This document shows, piece after piece, positions 36,123-44,248 of a stretch of DNA of 64,000 bases. The position numbers were made by a program, and so were the translations under genes. Every line of letters starts with the position of its first letter. Positions within the stretch are counted from its first letter, which is position 1. The notes beneath the pieces are model-generated. The model ran no database searches. It saw nothing but the letters and a program-made list of their open reading frames with translations, and was not told where the DNA came from. The stretch comes from Synechococcus sp. C9 (GTDB taxonomy: Bacteria > Cyanobacteriota > Cyanobacteriia > Gloeomargaritales > Gloeomargaritaceae), in contig NZ_JALAAD010000001.1 of assembly GCF_022984075.1 (NCBI RefSeq), forward strand, positions 1,220,455 to 1,284,454, given 5' to 3'.

Positions 36123-37445
36123 TCAACGCACATAGCGTAAACTTTCGGTTTGGCGGGTGAATAAATCCGTGAAGATGCTGAGTACCGTACGGTTGCGGGT
36201 GCGGATATTCGCTGTCACACTCATCCCCGACTGTAGGGGCACCACCCGGTCTTTTACCCGCATGGTTTGGGATGATAATTCAATCCGAGCCGGAAATCGG
36301 AAAAAATTGTAGGTTTGGTCAGGGGGTAAGGCATCAGAACCAATGCGGACTAATTTCCCTTTCACATCCCCAAATTCACTAAACGGAAAGGAATCAATCC
36401 GCACATCCGCTTCCATTCCCGGCTCTACAAAACCAATATCCCGATTGGTAATAAAGACTTCCGCCACCAAATAGTTGGTTGGCACAATTTTCACAATGGG
36501 ACGGGTATCATTCACGTTGGCGACAAATCCGGGGGTATGCGCCTGCAATTCAAAAATAATTCCTGTCTCCGGGGCCCGCACTTCTTGATATTGCCTTGCC
36601 ACTTCCGCTTGTTCCAGTTGACGGGTTAGTTCAGAAATGCGCCGTTCATTTTCGTTGATCCGCAACAGCAAATCCCGCCGGGTGGTGGCGATGGTATTAT
36701 TCATTTCTTCCGTGGCTTGGCGGATGCTACTTTCCAAACGGGGTTTTTCTTCCTGGAGACGTTTAATTTCCCCTTCCTGCCGAAGCACTTCCTGTTGCAA
36801 ACGGACGTACTGTACCCGGGCCAAACCCCCCTCTTCCATCAGAGATTTCAAGTCCTTCAGCAGTTCCTGATTCAGGGCCAGGACTTCCTGATTGCTGGCG
36901 AGGAGAATGTCATTTTGCCGCAGTTGATCCTGGAACTGACGGATGCGCTCTTTCGCCGCCGTGACCCGACTGGCAAATTCCCGGTGACTTTCGCTCAAGG
37001 TGGCCTGCTGTTCGGGACTCAATTCGGCAACCTGGAGGGTGCCATTCAGCAAGGCCCGATTGATACGATTTTCCGCAAGCAACGTGTCCCGCACCCGCCG
37101 ACTCGCTTCCAGTTCCGCCTGATTCACCCGGGGGTCAAGGGTAAACAGCACCTGCCCTTTGTCAACCCGCTGACCCTCTTTCACATAAACATCCCGCACC
37201 ACACCGGTGAGGGGCACCCGCACCTCCTTGACCTGCCCCGCTGGTTCCAAATCCCCCTGGGCCTGTACCGCCTGTTCGAGAGGGGCATAGGCCGCCCACG
37301 TAATCAACCCCGCCGCACTCGCCACCAAGGACCACAAAATCACATGGGACCAAAGACCGGTTTGCCGCAAAACCACCGGTTGATCAAATTCCGGCTTGGC
37401 GGGAGGGTTGGAAACCGAAGGGGTGATCTGCGGATTCGTGGCCAT
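36123..37445 (-). CDS. HlyD-family type 1 secretion adaptor
   Basis: 440 residues. A short cytosolic N terminus is followed by one membrane segment (VILWSLVASAAGLITWAAYA), a lipoyl-like half motif (VKEVRVPLTGVVRDVYVKEG), a long coiled coil (about 120-290) and the second lipoyl/beta-barrel half (EVRAPETGIIFELQAHTPG) ending in RTRNRTVLSIFTDLF. This is the periplasmic membrane-fusion protein of type 1 secretion, linking the exporter ATPase to a TolC-like channel. It lies 9 bp after the exporter gene, in the same operon. No TolC homologue is in the window. Confidence 0.93.
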   Translation of the reverse strand: MATNPQITPSVSNPPAKPEFDQPVVLRQTGLWSHVILWSLVASAAGLITWAAYAPLEQAVQAQGDLEPAGQVKEVRVPLTGVVRDVYVKEGQRVDKGQVLFTLDPRVNQAELEASRRVRDTLLAENRINRALLNGTLQVAELSPEQQATLSESHREFASRVTAAKERIRQFQDQLRQNDILLASNQEVLALNQELLKDLKSLMEEGGLARVQYVRLQQEVLRQEGEIKRLQEEKPRLESSIRQATEEMNNTIATTRRDLLLRINENERRISELTRQLEQAEVARQYQEVRAPETGIIFELQAHTPGFVANVNDTRPIVKIVPTNYLVAEVFITNRDIGFVEPGMEADVRIDSFPFSEFGDVKGKLVRIGSDALPPDQTYNFFRFPARIELSSQTMRVKDRVVPLQSGMSVTANIRTRNRTVLSIFTDLFTRQTESLRYVR

Positions 37446-37454
37446 AAATATCCC

Positions 37455-38732
37455 CTACATTTGTTTTTGATACAGCGAGTAATAGCGGCCTTTCAATTTT
37501 AACAGTTGGTCGTGGGTGCCATCCTCCACAATTCTACCCTGATCCATCAGAATAATCCGGTCGGCTTGACGGATGGTGCTGAGGCGATGGGTGACAAACA
37601 GGACGGTACGCCCCTGTAATGCCTTGGCTAAATTCCGACACACCTGAAATTCCGTATCGTAATCCAGGGCACTGGTGGCCTCATCCAAAATCAGTAAACG
37701 GGGGTGTTGCACCAAGACCCGGGCGAGGGCAATCCGTTGCCGCTGGCCCCCCGACAGGGCGCTCCCCCGTTCCCCAACCCGGGTATTGTACCCCTGGGGC
37801 AAACCCATAATAAAATCATGGGCACAGGCGATTTTGGCCGCTTCAATAATCTCCTCTACCGCAATATCCGGGCTGGCTTGGGCGATATTGTCCTGCACGG
37901 TGCCATCAAATAAAAGCGGTTCCTGGAGTACCATGCCAATCTGTTGCCGCAGGGAATATAAATCCACCTTGCCAATGTCGTAATTATCAATAAAAATCCG
38001 TCCCGATTCCGGGGCATACAACCGGGCAATCAGTTTGGTTAAGGTACTTTTCCCCGCCCCGCTCTGCCCCACAATCCCCACAAAAGTGCCGGGGGCAATA
38101 TCCAGGGAAACGTTCACCAATTGCAGGGGGCCATCGGGATTAAACCGGAAATTCACCTCTTCAAAACGAATGGCACCCACAATGGGAGGCATGGGAATAT
38201 TACGCCGGTCATTTTCATCCACTTCCTGGGGCGTATCCACAATATCCGCCAAACGTTCCAAGGAGAGGGCCGTTTCCTGGAAATTCTGCCAGAGCTGTAC
38301 CAGGCGCAACAGGGGGCTGGTGGTATAGCTGGCAATAATCCGAAAGGCGATCAATTGCCCTAGGGTTAACTGCCCTTTGAGCACCAAAAATGCCCCCACC
38401 CATAGCAACAACAGCCCCGACATTTGATTCAAAAACTGACTAATGGAACTCGCCGTCGTGGAGGTGACCACGGTTTGAAAACCGGCACTGATATAGCGGG
38501 CATAGCGGGACTGCCATTGCCAACGGGAATTGAGTTCTAAATTTTGCGCTTTCACGGTTTGAATCCCGGACAGCACTTCCACAAAATAAGCCTGGGTTTC
38601 CGCATTGCGTTCGGCTTTGGTGCGAAGCTGTTTGCGAATAATCGGGGCGGCTAAAAGGGTTAAGAGGGCGAACAGGGGGACGGTGGCCAGGGCGATGAGG
38701 GTCAACAACCAACTGTAAATCACCATCACCAC
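37455..38732 (-). pseudogene. HlyB-like exporter, 3' part cut off by the IS
   Basis: The C-terminal part (about 425 residues) of the type 1 secretion ABC transporter. It covers the last membrane helices (VIYSWLLTLIALATVPLFAL) and the ATPase domain: GIVGQSGAGKSTLTKLI (Walker A), LSGGQRQRIALARVLVQ (signature), RLLILDEATSALD (Walker B) and FVTHRLSTI (H-loop). Any translation product starting at the internal GTG/ATG would lack most of the membrane domain. It joins in frame to 39820-41493 when the IS and one target duplicate are removed. Confidence 0.92.
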
Positions 38733-39819
38733 CAGTAGTGTTGAATGTCCGTAATAAAACTTAACATAAGGGGTCAGGGTTATCCTACGAGCGGCTCTAC
38801 CCCTACGAGTTCCATGAAGCTACAGTGTCGGCCTATTTCTATTTGTAAATATCGCAACTTGTCAATCAATTCATAGGTCTTATTGTGACCTATCTCCAGC
38901 AATCTTAAAATTAGATAACCAATCAATACGGCATAAATCTGTAGCCGCACACCATTCTCATTCTTGGTAATGATTCTATCCAATTTCAAGTGCATCTTTA
39001 GTGCCTTCCAAAGCAACTCAATTCGCCAGCGCAAACGATAGGCTGAACAAATCTCTTCATCCGTCATCGAAGTCACGTTAGTCGCTAGCCTATATTCTGT
39101 GTTTTCCTCTTCATTAAAAAATTGAATTACCCGAATATCCGGATTGTCAGGTTGCAACTTCATATTATTTCTAATCCGCACAATAAACAATGTATTTCGT
39201 TTACACATTTCGTCCATTAATTTCCAGGAAGCAAAACCCCTATCCATGATACCAACGGCATTCTCAGGTATCGTCCCAATCACAAGATGCCCAATTTTAT
39301 GGTCATTAGTCTTTCCAAATATAATTGATTCGTCACCGATATTGCCCTCATTTATATCCAGGCCAAGCGTCAATTTTACCTGCTTGTAGTGCCAGAATAA
39401 TTTGCTGGTCAGGGTGATAATGGTAGAATCTAATGGGAATAAGTGCTTAAATTCACCTTGATGATGTTTAAGCCGTTTTTGCAGTTCTCTTAGGATCACT
39501 TGAAACGGCTCGGTGCTACGATGTTTACACGCCTTAGAAAACGTTGATATGTCAACTTTAAAATTGAGATGATTCAAGAGGAAGAATAAGCCCCGCATGG
39601 TGGCGACTCTTGCATCTAAAATGAAGTGCATCCATATGAGTACAAACAAGCGAGTATCCAAGACTGGATAGTCGTTTTTGGGAAGAAGGTTCAGCAAGGG
39701 CTTGATAAGTCCCTGAATTTGTCGTCTCATAAAAATACTGTTACTCGTGGTTTCTACCAATCTAAAATACCATTTTTAGTCTCCCTTTTCCACCCTTTCG
39801 TTAACATTCAACACTACTG
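38733..39819 (-). mobile_element. IS4-family insertion sequence, copy 2, inserted in the exporter gene
   Basis: 1087 bp, the same ends as copy 1, flanked by a perfect 9-bp target duplication CATCACCAC at 38724-38732 and 39820-39828. It has the same orientation as copy 1 and, as there, its CAGTAG end supplies Gln-stop to the interrupted gene. Confidence 0.95.
38780..39760 (-). CDS. IS4-family DDE transposase (copy 2)
   Basis: 326 residues, identical in sequence to the product of 4301-5281, with the same DDE elements (LDSTIITLT, IMDRGFAS, YRLRWRIELLWKALK). It is intact and presumably active. Being in the same direction as the secretion operon, it could drive downstream transcription into the exporter 3' part and hlyD. 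Confidence 0.95.
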   Translation of the reverse strand: MVETTSNSIFMRRQIQGLIKPLLNLLPKNDYPVLDTRLFVLIWMHFILDARVATMRGLFFLLNHLNFKVDISTFSKACKHRSTEPFQVILRELQKRLKHHQGEFKHLFPLDSTIITLTSKLFWHYKQVKLTLGLDINEGNIGDESIIFGKTNDHKIGHLVIGTIPENAVGIMDRGFASWKLMDEMCKRNTLFIVRIRNNMKLQPDNPDIRVIQFFNEEENTEYRLATNVTSMTDEEICSAYRLRWRIELLWKALKMHLKLDRIITKNENGVRLQIYAVLIGYLILRLLEIGHNKTYELIDKLRYLQIEIGRHCSFMELVGVEPLVG

Positions 39820-41493
39820 CATCACCACAATATAAACCACCGAAAATACCGCATCCAAAACCACGGTCAGGGCCGTACCCGTGAGGAATTGGCGGATATG
39901 TTCTAGTTCGTTCACCCGGGTGGAGAGTTCCCCCACTGGCCGCCGTTCGTAATACCGCAAGGGCAGGCGCAGGAGGTGGTCAATCACCTCGGAACCCAAG
40001 GCCATATCAATCCGATTGGTGGTATCCACAAACAAATAGGTACGAATGGCCCCCAAAACCGCTTCGGCCACCGCCACCCCAATCAACAAAATGCCCAAAA
40101 CATTCAGGGTACTGACGCTATTTTGGATCAAAACCTTATCAATGATGATCTGAATCATCAACGGGTTCGCCAGACTAAAAAGCTGGACAAAAAATGAGGC
40201 GATAAATACTTCCAACAAAACCCGCCGGTACCGCCAAATCGAAGGCCAAAACCAACTCAACCCAAACCGCACCTGGGGCGTATGAGCCGTCTTTTTCAGG
40301 GTTAACAGGGCAACCTCATCGCCCCACGTCGGGAGCAATTCCGCCGGTCGGCGCCGCAGAATCCCCTGGTCGGGCACCCCCATCACAATTTCCTGGGGAG
40401 AAATGCGGAACAGCACCACCAATTTCCCCTGCCATTCCACCAACGCCGGGCCTTCCGCCCTGGTCAACAGTTGGCTGGGCAATCTGAGCAATTGGGTATC
40501 CATCCCCATCAACTGGGCAACCGCCCCCGCCAGTTGCAGATTCACGCCCCCTGTCTGCCGACTGCGATTTTCCAAGACCCGCCGCAGTAATTCCCGGCGA
40601 AAGGGGATATTGAGTAGTTTGGCCACCATCTGAAAACAGGCCAGGGCCCCCCCCAGTTCCCCTTCCCCCCGGAAATAGGGGTAGTCCTGGGTCGTTGACT
40701 TGGCATCCGTAGCCTGGAAACTCACCGCCGGGGCATAGGGAATCTCCGCCGCCGACTGGGGCAAGGCTGGACTGACCTCGGCAGGGGCTGGTGATGGGGT
40801 TGGTGATGGGGGAATGACGGAGCCGATCACCCCCAACAGCCGGGTGTAGCCCTGTACCCGCAGGTTGGCACCCTCCAGATTCAGCCAACTGCCCTGGTGA
40901 TGGGGGCCCACCTGTCCCAAACTCACCCACCAGCGACCATCGGGAATATCGGGCAAGACCAGCGGGCCGGGGGCGAGGGGGATCAACTTCACTTCCAACT
41001 GGGCGACCCAATCCTTGAGGGGTAGGGGGACGGACTGCTCCGCCCTTTGCCCCAACTCCGCCACAATCATTTCCGCAATTTCCACCGCCGTTGGTTTTTG
41101 ATTGAAATAGTTTTGCCAACTGGGTTGGGTCTTCCACAGTTCTTGGAATAAATCAGCGGGAATCGTCAGTCCAATGGATTCATCCGTCGCAATCACGGTT
41201 TCACAGGTGCGTCCCCGCAACACCCCCAGCCAGCCGACCACATCCCCGGGTTGAAAGCGTTGGATCGTCACCAATCTCTGGGTGCGGGGGTCCAAAAAGA
41301 GGGAACGGGCAGACCCTTGGTACAGGAAAAGAACGTGGTCAGCGATTTGGTTCGCCGCCATCATGGGTTGCCCCATGCGATACTTCCACGCCTGGACTTG
41401 GCTGAGAAACTGTTGCTGGGCCGCCGTTGGCAAGTCTTGCACGAAGGGCTGGCTGAGCAAAAAGGTTTGTAGGGGGGATTGGGTGGCGGTCAT
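39820..41493 (-). pseudogene. HlyB-like exporter, 5' part (cNMP-binding, C39-like and membrane domains)
   Basis: The N-terminal 558 residues of an exporter that would be about 980 residues intact. Residues about 10-140 form a cyclic-nucleotide-binding-like domain (VLFLYQGSARSLFLDP, FQPGDVVGWLGVLRG). Residues about 250-400 form a peptidase C39-like domain lacking the usual Cys-Gly and active-site His (GGALACFQMV, WQGKLVVLFRIS). Membrane helices follow (FIASFFVQLFSLANPLMIQI), ending ...VVYIVVM at the IS. ATG 41493 overlaps the PpiC stop (ATGA). The frame gains only Gln-stop from the IS. Confidence 0.92.
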
Positions 41494-42233
41494 ACCTGTA
41501 CTCCGGGGGCAGAAGGATTGATCTGATTTTCGAGCCAATTGTGAAACAACTCATCTAATAATTGTTGCCGGGTGGCCTCATCCAGTTGGGCGGGGAGCAA
41601 TTGTTCTAAGCGTACCACCACCCACCAGTTGGCGAGTTGCACCGGCGGCCACACCTGACCCGGTTGGCTGACCGAGAGGAGTTTGGTCAAACTGGGATGG
41701 AGCTTGCCCAGGGGCATCGGCCCAATCAGTCCCCCGGTACTCGCCTCCGGGCCCTGGGAAAATTGCTTGGCCGCCTCCGCAAAGGACTGCTCCCCCTCGC
41801 TGATGCGAAAGTACAATTCCTGGGCGATGCCGGGTTGATGGGTGCGGATCAGGGAATACACCACCCGGTCAAGCTGGGCTTTGCGCTTGAGAAAATAGCT
41901 TTCCACCTCTGCCCCCCAGGTGACCTCCTTGAAGCGTTGTAACCGCTGGGGACGGGTCGCCACTACCACCACCTGTTCCGGGGTGAGATGATGCCGTTTC
42001 AGCCACGCCTGTTGCTGTTCCGGGGTCGTCACCTGCTGTTGTTGCCAAAATTCCTGCACCCATTGCGCCTGTTCTTCCGGTGTGCATTCCACCCCCCGGA
42101 GCGCCTGTTCCGTGACAATGCCCTGGATCAACGGCACCAATAACTGATGTTCCGCTAGGGAGCGCACCAACTCCGCCGCCGTCAAGACCTGCTCGCCCAC
42201 CTGCAAAATCCCAGCCGTTTCCGCCACAGTCAC
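41490..42233 (-). CDS. PpiC/SurA-type peptidyl-prolyl isomerase
   Basis: 247 residues. An N-terminal helical SurA-like region (QALRGVECTPEEQAQWVQEF, LKRHHLTPEQVV) is followed by a parvulin domain (AQELYFRISEGEQSFAEAAK, QFSQGPEASTGGLIGPMPLG, VQLANWWVVVRLEQLLP). There is no obvious signal peptide, so it probably acts in the cytosol on the export cargo. Such isomerases are regular neighbours of cyanobacterial HlyB/HlyD genes. Its stop overlaps the exporter start, so it is the first gene of the secretion operon. Confidence 0.88.
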   Translation of the reverse strand: MTVAETAGILQVGEQVLTAAELVRSLAEHQLLVPLIQGIVTEQALRGVECTPEEQAQWVQEFWQQQQVTTPEQQQAWLKRHHLTPEQVVVVATRPQRLQRFKEVTWGAEVESYFLKRKAQLDRVVYSLIRTHQPGIAQELYFRISEGEQSFAEAAKQFSQGPEASTGGLIGPMPLGKLHPSLTKLLSVSQPGQVWPPVQLANWWVVVRLEQLLPAQLDEATRQQLLDELFHNWLENQINPSAPGVQV

Positions 42234-42407
42234 CCCGGATTGATCAATTTATTGACACTGCCATGTGTATTGAGCCATGAGTTAATCCTAGGGCCTTGGT
42301 TGCCCAAATGTTCAACGGGAAGAGCCAAAGTTGCGCCAATGGCATAGATTAGTAGTAGTGTGTAGTATAATGCGGTAAGCTGGTGTGTGTGTGAGTGAAG
42401 TTTAATT

Positions 42408-43913
42408 ATGACCTGGAATGAAGGGTACGTCACTGATATCCCCTATACCCCGGGGTTTTACCATCACCTCAGTCCCGCCAACCTCCGGCTGGTTCTGCTG
42501 ATGAAGCGGGTGAATGTAACCCCCCTGACGGCACCCTTCACCTACTGCGAATTGGCCTGTGGACTCGGTATCACCACAAACATATTGGCGGCGGCGTACC
42601 CCCACGCCCAGTTCTATGGCATGGATTTTAATCCCACCCATATTCTAACGGCTCGCTCCCTGGCTAAAGCGGCGGGGCTGACCAATGTGACCTTTGCGGA
42701 TAAAAGTTTTAAGGAATATATCAACGAGGACTTGCCGGAATTTGATTTTATTTGTCTGCATGGGATTTATAGCTGGATCAGTGAGGAAAACCGCCAGGCG
42801 ATTGTGGATTTTATTAGCAAAAAACTCAAAATCGGCGGGGTGGTCTATGTGTCCTACAATACCATGCCCGGTTGGGCGGTGACGGCTCCCCTCCAGCGGT
42901 TGATGTTGCAGTACAAGTCGGCGGTCAATACTTCGATTGAACAGCGGCTCAGTGGGGCATTGGCATTTTTAGAACAGTTGAAAAATACCAAATCCGTCTA
43001 TCTCCAAAACCCGGCGGCAGTTCGCCGACTGGAGCAACTCAAATCCCAAAATCGCTCTTACTTGGTGCATGAATATTTCAATGAGCATTGGACGGCGCTC
43101 TACTTTGACCAGGTACACGACAGCATGGACCGGGCGAAGCTGACCTACATCGGCTCGGCGCACCTGATTGACAATATGGATAACCTGAATCTCACCGGCG
43201 AAGCTATCCAGGAGTTGGCGAAAATCCATGACCCGGTGTATCGGGAAGTGGTGCGGGATTTTTATTTGAATAGCACGTTCCGGCGGGATGTCTATGTGCG
43301 GGGGGTGGATATGCTCACCCCAGCGGCGCAAACGGAGCAATTTCGAGCCATGAAATTCATGTTGACCGTGGAGCCGGACCAGGTCAAGCTGGAGCATCAA
43401 ACGGCGCTGGGCAAACTGCAACTCCAGGAAAATGTCTATCAGCCCATCACCAACTGTCTCCGGGAAGCGGGGGTTCTGAGCATTGCCGAACTGGAAGCCA
43501 AACTGAGTGCCCAGGGGATCAACCTCCAGCGTCTGATTCAGTCGTTGATTGTGATGACGGGCATGAGCTACACCCATCCCTTGGTGGAAGGGACGGACCC
43601 GACGGCGGCACAGCGGTTCAACCAGGCGGTGATCCAACGCTCGCTCCAGGATGGCAGTATCAGCTACCTCTGTAGCCCGGTAATCGGCAATGGGGTGATG
43701 GTACCCCGGTTGGAACAGTGGTGTTTGCTGGGGGAATTGGACCCACAGCAGAGCCTAGAGCATCTCTGGGACAGCCTGAAAGCCAGCGGTGTGAAATTCA
43801 CCAAAGAGGGCAAGACCCTGGAAACCCCCGAGGAGAACTGGCAATTTTTACAAGAGAGTGCGGAAAAATTCGCCCTGAACCGCCGACCCATCCTCAAAAA
43901 ATTGGGAATTTGA
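42408..43913 (+). CDS. SAM-dependent methyltransferase with regulatory domain
   Basis: 501 residues. The N-terminal 180 residues form a class I methyltransferase: FTYCELACGLGITTNILAAA (SAM-binding loop), FYGMDFNPTHILTAR and FDFICLHGIYSWI. The middle (about 215-300) matches the methyltransferase regulatory domain found in bacterial enzymes of this type (YLVHEYFNEHWTALYFDQVH). The C-terminal 200 residues are helical. It sits between the secretion operon and the RTX gene, so it might modify the secreted protein or a surface component; that is inference. Confidence 0.88.
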   Translation: MTWNEGYVTDIPYTPGFYHHLSPANLRLVLLMKRVNVTPLTAPFTYCELACGLGITTNILAAAYPHAQFYGMDFNPTHILTARSLAKAAGLTNVTFADKSFKEYINEDLPEFDFICLHGIYSWISEENRQAIVDFISKKLKIGGVVYVSYNTMPGWAVTAPLQRLMLQYKSAVNTSIEQRLSGALAFLEQLKNTKSVYLQNPAAVRRLEQLKSQNRSYLVHEYFNEHWTALYFDQVHDSMDRAKLTYIGSAHLIDNMDNLNLTGEAIQELAKIHDPVYREVVRDFYLNSTFRRDVYVRGVDMLTPAAQTEQFRAMKFMLTVEPDQVKLEHQTALGKLQLQENVYQPITNCLREAGVLSIAELEAKLSAQGINLQRLIQSLIVMTGMSYTHPLVEGTDPTAAQRFNQAVIQRSLQDGSISYLCSPVIGNGVMVPRLEQWCLLGELDPQQSLEHLWDSLKASGVKFTKEGKTLETPEENWQFLQESAEKFALNRRPILKKLGI

Positions 43914-44248
43914 GCCTCGGGGAAATATCGCCAAAAAATCGCTCCTGCGTAGATTAGTTTTATAGTAAGATAAGCCCTATATGTTATGAGTATGCGGTTA
44001 TATATTGAACTATGTCCCTATAGGGGTAAGCCCGGTTGCTGTACAAGTTGCGTGGGGTGACGGTCAATTTGGGTATGTTAATCTGATAACCTGCCAAGGG
44101 GGTATAAGCAGAGGTTCACATAAATTAATGGATGAGAAAACGAGTGATAACGAAAACTTAATTGTGGGGGGGTTGCATAACGAAAATAAATCGCTTATGA
44201 TTGGCGTTGACCATGTAAACTCGAATTTTTTTGAGGAGAGTAACGGAA
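43914..44248. promoter_or_regulatory. Leader and promoter region of the RTX gene
   Basis: 335 AT-rich bp. A TATAGTAAGATAA stretch near 43961 could hold a -10 element. A GAGGAG ribosome site at 44233-44238 precedes the RTX ATG by about 10 bases. A short open frame at 44005-44274 overlaps the RTX start out of frame and is not convincing. Confidence 0.4.
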
